The position numbers and the translations under genes were made by a program. 64,000 bases of DNA from positions 2,404,311 to 2,468,310 of the forward strand of contig JACDOX010000018.1 in NCBI GenBank assembly GCA_014549065.1, written 5' to 3'. Position 1 is the first letter of the stretch. Every line of letters begins with the position of its first letter. Shown in pieces: positions 49,401 through 57,100 of the stretch. Origin of the DNA: Cardinalis cardinalis. Taxonomy: Eukaryota > Chordata > Aves > Passeriformes > Cardinalidae. Below the pieces are notes generated by a model. The model was not told the origin of the DNA, searched no databases, and saw nothing but the letters and a program-made list of their open reading frames with translations.

Positions 49401-50891
49401 GAGAACATGAGAGAATGAGGCTGTTTCTAAATCTCGTGCATGCTTGTAGAGATGTGCAAAGGACTTGGAGTACATTTTGCAGTGAAAACTATAATTATCT
49501 ACTCATACCATTATGGATAACAGATACTGAGGGATAGTTTCAATTAGTAAAATTTGAGTTCCATGGATGTTACATGAAAACACTGTAACTTTCTGAACAG
49601 GTGTCAGCTCAAGGGAGAGGAGTGGGGCCAATGTCTGCTGAACTGTGGCAGGCTCCCCATCCACTGCTTTGCTTGTGTTCTTCCAAACTGAAATAATTTT
49701 CCTTGAATTACTTGGATTTTATCCCTCTCTGTGTCTAGGGGCTAGTGAAACAACAATGGAGTAAACCTTCACACTTGGCACCTAAAACNACTTCTGAAGA
49801 GCAGAGGAAAGACACAAAGTCTGAAGCAAAGTCCCTGCCAAGAACCAATTCATTGTCACATTGTGTCCCTGGTAAGAAACAAAATTCTTAAAATGTAGGC
49901 TGTTACCTCTCAACCTTGTCAGAAGAAATCCTGCTTGAGTGTGCTGAAAAAGGAGTAGGGGCTAGATCCTAATCTCTTCCTCAGCCCTACATCNGCCAGG
50001 ACAAACAGTTTGCTCAGCACTCATGTCTGGGATTTTATTTGGTGTTTTATTTATTTATTATTTTATTTGAGGTTTTATTTATTTATATTCTTCTGACCAG
50101 TTTGATTACAAACAAAAGAGTAAAAAGGGGTAGCCAAAAACTTGTGTTGAAAGAAATGGGAATCAAAAACTCCAGGCCCTTTTACAGGACAGAGGCCCAA
50201 ATGCANTATCCCAGTGTAAAATGTAAACAAAAATATTTACAATAGCACTCAATTTAAATGTGGCTTCCTCAGCAAGCTGAGGAATGCTGCAATCACAAAC
50301 TGTCTGACCATCAGTCCTCCCACAACGAGTTTGTTGCAAANCTCTTTGGTAAATTCAAATTTGAAAGAAGGACAGAAGTTTTGAAGTAATAAAATTCCTG
50401 TGAATTGGTGGCTGAGTAAAGGAGGAATTCACATGTGAATACTTTAGCTAATGAAAAGACTCACTCTTCTTTGGCCTGGCTGTTAACATAGNGCACAACA
50501 AGGAATCCAGGTCATCATGTTGAGTTTTGGTAAATTTAGGGATCAAAATATAATAGTGACGAGAAAAACATTGTATTATTTAGAGCACAGAATGGTAATT
50601 TTCTCAATAACTTTTTGCACAAGAAGCTTCCATGTGAAATGTAAAGATTTTCTACCACAGGGCAAGGCATGGGAAGTATTTAATAAAAGAGGGTGCTTAG
50701 TTGCACAGCAGGTAAGTGTAAAATGTCCATGTGCTTTATTCCCAGTAGCTCCATCACCTGCACTGGNGGATAAGGAGGAAATAAGCCACTTGAAGAAAGC
50801 CAGTAATGCTGCTCCCAATCAGCCATCCTGGATGGAGCTGGCCAAAAAGAAGTCTCAAGCTTGGAGTGATATGCCACAGATTATAAAATAG
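25401..50891 (+). CDS. CRACDL: CRACD-like protein (KIAA1211L), ten coding exons joined
   Basis: The coding join is 25401-25467, 26425-26590, 29540-29675, 30045-30209, 30829-30897, 34095-34322, 36026-37586, 47932-48101, 49739-49871 and 50746-50891. It is 2841 nt, or 946 residues plus stop. All nine introns are GT..AG and all phases agree. I recognise it from human CRACDL by memory: the basic cluster KKKSKFK (from residue 24), SEDELE (73-78), GSRALSHDSIF (85-95), AGTSSEDDGLPRSPPEM (148-164), DNSAAKHKL (252-260), KLRSTSLSLKY (672-682), KGIKRYSAE (691-699), AWISIARQKQRG (811-822) and the terminal AWSDMPQIIK. The remainder is Ser/Glu/Lys-rich and probably disordered. No enzyme domain, signal peptide or membrane span is seen. 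The paralogue CRACD binds and inhibits actin capping protein; the function of CRACDL is less established, so a cytoskeletal role is inference. In human the gene lies between TSGA10 and MGAT4A (recalled); neither is visible here. Confidence 0.95.
26425..26590 (+). CDS. CRACDL: CRACDL coding exon 2: basic cluster and SEDELE block
   Basis: The acceptor is cacttag ending at 26424 and the donor is gtaagt at 26591. It codes residues 23-77 and ends with two bases of codon 78. It starts with a Gly codon split across the intron, then a dense Lys/Arg and Phe cluster, KKKSKFKSFKKFFGKKKRKE. This cluster is shared across CRACD, CRACDL and KIAA1210 and is a likely nuclear-localisation or membrane/actin-binding patch (inference). 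A Ser-rich linker and YDSEDELE follow. The poly-A stretch at the exon start (10 A in a row) encodes the Lys run and is prone to sequencing indels, but the frame is intact here. Confidence 0.95.
26870..26896. repeat. 12-bp fold-back repeat
   Basis: ggtttatatcct at 26870-26881 and aggatataaacc at 26885-26896, with a 3-nt loop, in CRACDL intron 2. Confidence 0.9.
27097..27180 (-). mobile_element. CR1 LINE 3' end fragment, minus strand
   Basis: About 80 bp of inverted CR1 tail in CRACDL intron 2: ccatagaatggtatgagttgg, then ctttagagatcatccag and cctctctgccatgg. Confidence 0.85.
27681..27706. repeat. Poly(T) tract in CRACDL intron 2
   Basis: About 24 T with one C. It could be the poly(A) tail of a minus-strand retrocopy whose body would lie to the right, but I recognise no gene there. 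Confidence 0.8.
28698..28729 (+). repeat. 15-bp tandem duplication
   Basis: The unit gaggaaaatgagcac occurs twice in a row with no gap, in CRACDL intron 2. Confidence 0.85.
29540..29675 (+). CDS. CRACDL: CRACDL coding exon 3: SHDSIF block
   Basis: The acceptor is ttattctag ending at 29539 and the donor is gtaatt at 29676. It codes residues 78-123 and ends in phase 0. It carries GSRALSHDSIF (85-95) and VRVFSQENISDRIRALQ at its end. Both are close to the human CRACDL equivalents and recognisable in CRACD, which has a similar SHDSIFIPD segment. SHDSIF is the best family signature in the N-terminal half and lies in the region annotated as DUF4592 in this family (from memory). The intron that follows is only 369 bp. 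Confidence 0.95.
30045..30209 (+). CDS. CRACDL: CRACDL coding exon 4: proline-rich segment
   Basis: It codes residues 124-178, phase 0 at both ends. The acceptor is cgctgaag ending at 30044. Its pyrimidine tract is weak, but the choice is fixed by protein similarity: LKLQPTMKLGPPPP matches the human LKIQCNVKMGPPPP exactly in register. An alternative AG at 30018 would put a stop in frame. The donor is gtgagt at 30210. The segment has GPPPP, AGTSSEDDGLPRSPPEM and a Ser-rich tail. One ambiguous base at 30171 sits at the first position of codon 166 (NTG: Leu, Met or Val). Confidence 0.93.
30829..30897 (+). CDS. CRACDL: CRACDL coding exon 5: 23-codon in-frame cassette
   Basis: The acceptor is tcccacag ending at 30828, after a good pyrimidine-rich tract, and the donor is gtaact at 30898. 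The exon is exactly 23 codons (residues 179-201) flanked by phase-0 introns on both sides, so it can be skipped without changing the frame. The peptide is Ser-rich and ends in an acidic GSEEEEQ. It resembles the SSLSPLNLPGAGSEMEE stretch of CRACD as I recall it. The human CRACDL sequence that I remember runs straight from the equivalent of exon 4 to that of exon 6. The exon is therefore supported by splice sites, phase and paralogue similarity but not by the human orthologue. Confidence 0.8.
30898..34094 (+). other. CRACDL: CRACDL intron 5
   Basis: 3.2-kb intron with a CTGT-rich run near its start. I see no recognisable mobile element or additional exon. Confidence 0.8.
31026..31062. repeat. 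Imperfect (CTGT)n run
   Basis: Short interrupted ctgt/ctgc units in CRACDL intron 5, in two clusters. Confidence 0.6.
34095..34322 (+). CDS. CRACDL: CRACDL coding exon 6: DNSAAKHKL block
   Basis: The acceptor is tttttttttcag ending at 34094, with a very strong pyrimidine tract, and the donor is gtacat at 34323. It is 228 bp, residues 202-277, phase 0 at both ends. It begins ITLGSSRSHSTDG and carries the strongly conserved DNSAAKHKL followed by IKPRNQRSSRMRK (252-273). CRACD has the corresponding DNSAAKHKLAVKP. The C-terminal half is highly basic, next to the acidic start of exon 7. Confidence 0.95.
34323..36025 (+). other. CRACDL: CRACDL intron 6
   Basis: 1.7-kb intron. It holds a 13-bp fold-back repeat at 35118. 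Its last 456 nt are open in the frame of exon 7, starting at an ATG at 35570, but the encoded residues differ sharply in character (hydrophobic, Cys-containing) from the disordered exon. Confidence 0.8.
35118..35149. repeat. 13-bp fold-back repeat
   Basis: agtcataagcacc at 35118-35130 and ggtgcttatgact at 35137-35149, with the 6-nt loop ctaaaa, in CRACDL intron 6. Confidence 0.9.
36026..37586 (+). CDS. CRACDL: CRACDL coding exon 7: large disordered exon
   Basis: The acceptor is cttttttacag ending at 36025 and the donor is gtaaga at 37587. It codes residues 278-797 and leaves one base of a Gly codon. It opens RTQSESLTDLSCTPEEEEEDD (278-298), matching the human start of this exon. The middle is low-complexity and rich in Ser, Glu, Gln and Lys, with little expected conservation. 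Conserved islands return near the end: KKFSVSS (552-558), FQVKLRSTSLSLKY (669-682), KGIKRYSAE (691-699) and a KPXLPKKPVLQS stretch. Ambiguous bases at 36139, 36286, 36951, 37168 and 37441 do not break the frame. The reading frame stays open for about 456 nt upstream into the intron (from an ATG at 35570), which I do not include. Confidence 0.96.
38170..38215. repeat. Possible ancient interspersed repeat relic
   Basis: The stretch aaaggcagaagagaccatta followed by gatcgtgtctac resembles an old amniote repeat with the pattern gccagaagggaccattatgatc (from memory). It is too short to classify. Confidence 0.3.
38936..39018. repeat. Compound (AT)n/(GATA)n microsatellite
   Basis: Alternating atat and agat/agatgt units over about 80 bp in CRACDL intron 7, probably polymorphic in length. 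Confidence 0.9.
43650..43694. repeat. (TA)n microsatellite
   Basis: About 45 bp of TA repeats with two CA interruptions, in CRACDL intron 7. Confidence 0.9.
44741..45246 (-). mobile_element. Solo endogenous-retrovirus LTR, copy B (same family as 24518-25101)
   Basis: It lies in intron 7 of CRACDL, antisense to the gene. It shares blocks with the other copy in the same order: taataaagcc near 44745, the gcttgctaggcag(g/c)ttgccct block near 44935, a minus-strand AATAAA (45021-45026) in a ggctttatt context, a ccaatgg segment near 45120, ctattgtt near 45197 and the terminal gtttactaca. It is about 506 bp, more diverged, and its TATA box is degraded (ctatag). A possible 4-bp duplication AGTG is present, but the left end has decayed and the boundary is uncertain. 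No internal retroviral region is attached. It is about 20 kb from copy A with conserved exons between, so the two are independent insertions. Confidence 0.75.
45619..45639. repeat. Poly(A) tract
   Basis: About 20 uninterrupted A in CRACDL intron 7. No recognisable retrotransposon body adjoins it on the left. Confidence 0.85.
47105..47176. repeat. Perfect 33-bp inverted repeat with 6-nt loop
   Basis: The left arm is 47105-47137, the loop tggaag 47138-47143, and the right arm 47144-47176. All 33 positions pair; the single N at 47167 would be G. It lies in CRACDL intron 7, about 750 bp before exon 8. As RNA it would be a 72-nt hairpin of pre-miRNA size. Confidence 0.95.
47338..47442 (+). repeat. 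Partial tandem duplication, aaaggggtggaagg unit
   Basis: The motif cctaaaggggtggaagg, followed by aggcaggaa, occurs twice about 65 bp apart in CRACDL intron 7. The second copy has an extra aagg unit. Confidence 0.75.
47932..48101 (+). CDS. CRACDL: CRACDL coding exon 8: AWISIARQKQRG block
   Basis: The acceptor is ggctgcag ending at 47931 and the donor is gtactt at 48102. It completes the Gly codon left by exon 7 (g|ga) and codes residues 798-854, ending in phase 0. AWISIARQKQRG at 811-822 corresponds to human WITVTRQKRRG and CRACD LWITLALQKQKG. After it comes a highly charged Lys/Glu stretch with coiled-coil or single-helix character. It follows a 10.3-kb intron, the longest coding intron here. 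Confidence 0.94.
48102..49738 (+). other. CRACDL: CRACDL intron 8
   Basis: 1.6-kb intron; nothing recognisable inside. Confidence 0.8.
49739..49871 (+). CDS. CRACDL: CRACDL coding exon 9
   Basis: The acceptor is gtgtctag ending at 49738 and the donor is gtaaga at 49872. It codes residues 855-898 plus one base. The segment LVKQQWSKPS and the closing RTNSLSH align with human PVKQADFVRSKS and RGISLSH, but the bird exon is shorter in the middle. Splice signals are good and the phase matches both neighbours. It is the least conserved of the C-terminal exons. One ambiguous base at 49789 is a third-position Thr codon and is silent. Confidence 0.88.
50746..50891 (+). CDS. CRACDL: CRACDL coding exon 10: conserved C-terminus and stop
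   Basis: The acceptor is ttattcccag ending at 50745. It completes a Val codon (g|ta) and codes residues 899-946 with TAG at 50889-50891. It carries EEISHLKKAS, then PSWMELAKKK and AWSDMPQIIK. The last block is the clearest family signature: human CRACDL ends identically and CRACD ends AWSDCPQIIK (both by memory). An ambiguous base at 50767 falls at the second position of a GNG codon. Confidence 0.97.
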
Positions 50892-51140
50892 AACCATGCA
50901 AACAAGGAGCGTCTTTCAGAACTACTTGGCTGAACTCCTACAGACCAGTAAATCACAGTGAAGNATCTCTTGATACAGAAGGGTTTTATTATACAGCTGT
51001 GGAGAAAGTGTGCAATAGGTGCAGTCAAAAAGTTTACCTTCAATTTTGTAGCAATCAGAATTGCAATGGCAATGGATTACTTAAATTATGCTACGGACAT
51101 ACTTACACTTTGGAAAATAAAACTTTTGCCTTATGTATTT
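50892..51140 (+). other. CRACDL: CRACDL 3' UTR (short form)
   Basis: This is the non-coding continuation of exon 10 after the TAG. It is AT-rich with no notable structure. The first canonical poly(A) hexamer, AATAAA at 51116-51121, would place cleavage around 51135-51150 and give a UTR of about 250 nt. Downstream sequence could be used by a longer form. I cannot tell from the sequence which is used. Confidence 0.6.
51116..51121 (+). terminator. CRACDL: Poly(A) signal AATAAA of CRACDL
   Basis: Canonical hexamer about 225 nt after the stop codon, followed by T-rich and GT-containing sequence suitable as a downstream element. Confidence 0.6.
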
Positions 51141-51149
51141 CCTGCATTT

Positions 51150-54100
51150 TCTGCTTTTACTGATGTTTGTATCCAAACAGGATCTTTGCTAAACTTTGCT
51201 GAACTTCTGTTGTTGCTGGAAAATTCTATTTGTTACGGTTTTCTCTGTTTACAGTTCTAAATTGTGCACTTACATCCTGATTCTCTTGATGTGTTTCACG
51301 GGAATCACGGGACACACTTTCTACCAAAGCTGTTAGGCCCATGGAGATATTCCTGAATAACTGCTAGTGAGTACTCCATTAAAATGTGTTGCTTGAACTT
51401 CAGGTTTGCCTAGCTAAGACACTGGTACAGTTTCTGGGGTTAGGTTGCATTTTGGGAGGCACAAATATGCACATTTATGTGTGGCCATGAAAAAAAATTC
51501 TCATTTCTTTCTGTGAGCAGCCTAGGTTGTACAGTGTTTTCAAGCAGGCAAACCAGTAAGGGAGTGGAACTGCAGTTGGAAGCTCATCCATATATTCACA
51601 GTTACTTTCCTCCCTGGATTCATCTGGCTGCAACTGGCTTTCCTTCCTGTGGAACCTCATGCCCAGTCAGGAGGATGGTATTAGTAACAATGGTCAATAT
51701 GAATTTAATTAAAAATTAAGAACTGAAAATACTGGAGCTAAAGTTCAAGCTGAAATGCTGGAGAAAACTGTGAATTTCATCACAGTGCCAGCTTCACATA
51801 TCACCCCCCACATAATCTTAATTCCTCTCATTAAAAACCAGTAACATACAGATGGCATGTCTGTACTTGACTACCTTTATGTAACATCCTCNTGCTCATT
51901 GGCCTGAGCCTCCCCCACCAGTTTGTGACTCCCACTCATGAAGTCTCCTCGGCTCTTCACCTTCGCTTGTTTAACAAGATTGAAAAGATAAATCATTTGC
52001 TGCTGATTGACTGAAACTACTCTGAACATATTTTAAGACTTTCCTGTGAGTTACAGAAGCAAATGACAAACCCTGTGATGCCCCAATGCTAAGACAAGCA
52101 TTTNATTTTGTGTATGCATGGGTGAAGTACTACCTTAGCACTGCAGTCCCTAGGTTTGTTTATGTTTATATTAATGGTTTTGTTTTATTATCGCATTACA
52201 TTCTCTTTGGAAAAATGTGGGGAGACTTTAGGAAATGTAGGGTTTTCTAGCACCTGTGTTTGCAATTTTGAAATCTTGTTTTCCCTACAGAAGCAAGAAG
52301 CAAAACCTGAGCCCTCTTGGTAATGACAACTGAATTTAATAATGAACAAAGAAATAGAGAGTTGAGCACGTGAACATCCAAGATGCTGTTAAAGGCTTTC
52401 AGTCAGGCTGTTAAATTGTTAAATACAAGAGGAGGAAAAGCTAGTTTTATGTTTGCAGAGCCTCAGGACAGAGCCAGTGAGCCTGCACTGCTGCTGGGCT
52501 CAGCCTGCATGGCTGCTGGGGTCCTGGATGGGCCCAGACCTGCTGCAGGCCATCACTGAGCTGTCAGCAGCCCCGACCCAAACAGGGTTCTGCTGCTGTC
52601 CCAGGGTTTTCCCCTTCCTGCAGATGGCAAAAGGCAGTGTGATATACCTGCTGAAATCCCAAGTGGCAAGACAGCTCNCTGTCAAACAGATCCACAGCAG
52701 AAATGGTAACTTAATTACAGGACATGCAGCCTTAGGCTCAATTGCCCAAAGGCTGGTTGTGCAAAAATCTTTCACACTTCTCCCCCATGAGCAAGCATGC
52801 ACAGTCCTTAATCTCATTATTAATTTGGTATTAATATTCTAGGACCTACACTAGAAATAGACGCATTTTTGAAATACATTAAAACCATCTTAACTCCCTT
52901 TTCAAAACACCCTTTCTGAAATAAATAACTAATTACCAAAAAGTGTAATGTTAAGATATGCTATTACCTTTTGTAGCAATCTTGAAAAAAACCCAGTTTC
53001 TCTATGTAAGGAATATAGCATATTAAAAAAAGACCAAACTTGTACCCTCTAATTATTGTCGCCCCATGAAAAGGTTTACAAGAAAATGTAGTTAAAGGTA
53101 CATTCTGTCTTCTTACAATTCCCTCCCTGTTTGAAACAATTAAAACTGCAAGAACTTTTGCAATCAGTGGTCTTCTTCATATTCTCCCACCACTGCAATG
53201 GCCTTGGCCTTTGTGCAAGAGAAGCCACTTGGCTACTTGAGCCTCTGGTATGACAGCCAGGGGAATTTTATTTTCTCATAGTGTTGTTCTGTCTCCAGAT
53301 TTCTAAGACAAAGGGTCTTGCAAGTAGGACTTGCTATAGGTGTCCTGCAGCAGGAGGCAGAAAATAGTTTTAGAACTCATGTATTTTTCTTTGGTGAAAT
53401 GGCTTATTTGTGGAAATAGAAAGATGCAAATAAAAATATAGTTCTCTCCCCTATATGAACAGTGAGTTATGTTTCACGCTCGATGCCACCAGAAAAGCCT
53501 TTCAGATCTGATCAGTTTTCATGAGGACATCATTATACTTTTCCAGCTGAGAGGCAATATGACTAACTCAGGCTGATCCATTTTGCTCAGGCAGCTGCAA
53601 TATATATTGTTGGAATATAACATCTAACAGAGAAATTAAATGTAAAAATTCACCTTTTGTTCATGACTCATGCACATAAACTAACAGAGTTGGAATTACA
53701 GTCAAAGAACAACAACAATATGGACTTGAACAATAGAAGTTTCCTCTTTCAGAAGTGCTGCATGAGACATCTTTGGCTTTCTGTTTCATGAGCAAGGTGC
53801 CTTCCCAGCAGTGAAAGGCCTCACATAATGCAGATGAAATAATCTATCAGGGGTCTTTCAGCACAAAAGCCCTAAATTTGATGATTTATGCAGTTTACTA
53901 GTTGGAATACCCTAATCAGCTACCTCCCAATGTTTAGTAATTTTATGTAAAAAAAAATNCACCTAAATGATTTTAAATGGACAATGAAGTGCAATTTTTT
54001 AAGGTCAAAATATCCCCTCAGTCTTTACTTTGATATCGTGTTTTGCACTGTGCTGCCTTTGACAATAAAATCTGTTGCATTTGTTTTCAAGATGAAGAGG

Positions 54101-57100
54101 AACATAAAATCTTGTTCCAGTGAAAAAATCCAGCAGCAGTGTAGCAAGCAGCTTGCTGTAATTTTGCAACGCTATTAATTCTGTCTTAGTCTCAAGGAGC
54201 ACAATAAACTTGCCAAAATGTTTGCTTTGTATACATGATGAGCCCTTTGCTGTGGGTAACAAAGGTTTAATTATAGGATTTTGTGTTTGTGGTTAGAAGA
54301 TAGCTTTTGTACTGTTATAGAGTCAAAAAAAACAAAAAAACCCCCCAGTGTGAACACTGGGCAGTGCTGTGTGTCTGTAAAAACCCCAGGGGGAGAAGGT
54401 AACCCTGTGTGATCCTGCACCATGGGGCTGCCTGGGACTAGGATTAACTCTTGTAGGAGAAGGCATTTCAGCTCCAGTGGGGCACAGGTCTCACTCAGGC
54501 TCACATACTCCCAATGTTTGACAAGATGCTCAGCAAGTGACAGAAAACACTGAGTTTTTGTAGCATAGGGTCTTTTATTGTCTGACTTCACAAAATAAAA
54601 ACCACATATAGACTTTTTATTGGATTATTGCTCCCAGGTAATGCTCTGCATCATGTTTCNCTTTGAAGCTGGGGACTGATGGGACATGTACCCACAGACC
54701 ATTCAGATCTTCTTCCTTTGCAGTATCTTGCAGCCCCTTTGCTGCAGATTCTAACTCTCTACGTACACTGGCTGTATTCCCAGAAGAAAACCACTCTAGC
54801 TTACTTAAGGCAACTTAAATGGAGATCATTCTGGGAAATGCTGAACTATCTCCCTCTCCAGGATCCCAAATCTCTCTCTTAAGAATTGTTAGGAATGCAG
54901 CTAAGAGCATATAAATATTACTGAAGCAAAGTGATTGAAGATAATTTTCCTTCCTTCCATCTCACTCACCATCACACTGAATACTTTCATTGTTGATTTC
55001 TTTTTGCTTTGTTCATTTACCTATGCAAATAAGAATGAAATTATGTATTTTGCAGGTTCATAATTCCATTGAAGAAGATTCAAGGTTGCCGAGCAAAGTG
55101 CCTGTGGTATCTTAACTCATTGTAACCAGTAGTCTCCACTTTTTCCCAAATATGGCTTGATTTCTCAAGTTTAGAATTGACATGTAAATTATTACCCTGC
55201 CTTTGAGAGTCAGTTCTTCCTGAGAAACTTCTAATTAAAAAAAAAAAAGAAAGAATTCTCTGTTCACTGTCTACTAAAAAATGACACTTTGCACCAATGG
55301 GTCCTGCAACAATTACCAGCACATGGCTTTTACACTGGCACTTGTCACCCATGCTGGCAGCTCTGGGGCAAGGCAGGTGGGCCATCCATGCTGCTCTTGG
55401 CCAAGCAGCAGAAAACCATGGCCCCATCAGAGATGCTGAGGAGGCAGAGGAATCTGGCAAGACCCTCCTCTTGCCCACCATGATGTGTGCTGCCCTCCCC
55501 AGCCAGCAGCTGGTACCAGAACACACTGAGGTGAGGCCAACATTTACACGTCTCTGGAGTCCCACTCCAGTCATGGCACTGTTTGTGCAGCTGGCAGTCT
55601 GAGGTGCTGTGAAGATTTCAACANTCCATCAGAAATGAGCAATTGCTGAACTGCAGAGCCAAGTTTGTCCCAAAGTCAGGCTCTGGTCATTGTGTCTCCC
55701 AAAGAAATCCTATTTCCATATTACTTTTATTCCTCCTGCCCCAAATTTAACAAGACTACCAGTAAATCCCTCCAAGTCCTTGGCTCCATTGAAGAACCAA
55801 GGAGAACTGTCTGGAAAAAGCAGAGGAAAACAACCAGAGTTATGACAAGAGAAGAATTCAGTTAATAACCCTTCAGGAAAATAAAAGCCACCTTTCTCAG
55901 CAGAAATAACAGAGACTCCTATTTAATAAGCTGTTGGCTCATCCTCTCTGCGCTCAGCACTGGAGATAATTTTGATGGGCAGGCTGCCTGCAGACAAGGC
56001 ANCAGAATAAGGTCCTGAGCCTGTCCAGGCAAAACAGACATCATCTTCCCCATCTAGCCACTCCTTGAAATAAGACTTGCCTTCTTTTAACTCCTTTGCC
56101 TCTTCCTGCAGCACTCACCTCAAGTACACAGAAGGGACTGCTTTTTGCTTAATGAAGCCTGTAGGTTGGCTTATGCCTTTATGTTGAACCACAACAATGA
56201 GAGTCCCAGGTAAGACAAGTTATGGCACCAGGCACTCCCTGGCCCCCAACCTTGTGGCACTGCAAGGCTTCTTCAGTAAATGCAGCTGCAGTGCTCACAG
56301 GATGTGTTCCAACACCTGATATGCTGCCTGTGCTTTTGGGCATCACAGCAGTGTGTTGGGCACAGCCTGGCTGCAGTCCTGGAAGGAAGAAAAGCCATAC
56401 AAAGTAATAAGTTTGAGCTAGAGATAACAGAGGGAACCTTTCCACCTCAGCTAGGAATTCCGACTGCCCGGTTTCCTTGCTGTTTCCTCCTCTATGATTT
56501 TCTGTTTGTTTATCACATGTGCTGAAGCAGCCCAGAGTGAGAGCTGCCTGCCACCCAAGGGTGCTTTGTGTTTCTGCAGCATCAGATCCAGCTAATGAGC
56601 TTGGTCCAGCAGCAGAGTGCAGGGCACTTTCAGTGGTGGATGGTTCTGTCAGCTGCTCACCAGAGAGCCTTTGAACTGCCTTTTCATGCCCCAACTTTCC
56701 CAATTAAAGAGAGAATATATTTTATTTTACCTTGGGGCCATGGAGAAGAGATTGGGGAGGCAGATTTTGATTTGTGACCTACTGCCCTAAAGTAGGATGG
56801 TTTTGCTTTGGCTGAGGAAGAATGCAGCCTTTGCTGTCAGAGCCTGTTTATGTGGGCCCAGGTTTTCACATGGTGAAAGCAGAGGGTGATTATTCCAGCA
56901 GATAGACTTGTGCTGGTTTCCCTGCTTGCTTTATCCTTGCGCACAAACACTTCCCCAAATTCACCTACCAAAGTCAGCCATCCCCTCACCACATCCTGTG
57001 TGACAGGACCCCTGGCACCATGCCACAAACAGTANTGCTCAGACTGAGCCCTGCAAGTTACACAAACGGTATTGGAGCAGGAGAAGTGGTTTCCTTGGCT

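Noticed and set aside
55080..55574. A 164-residue minus-strand ORF
   Set aside because: Plus-strand frames are also open across the same segment, and neither translation resembles a known protein. It includes low-complexity sequence from an A/T tract.
56179..56703. A 174-residue minus-strand ORF
   Set aside because: It is in a GC-richer patch open in several frames, has mixed composition without domains and no recognisable similarity.
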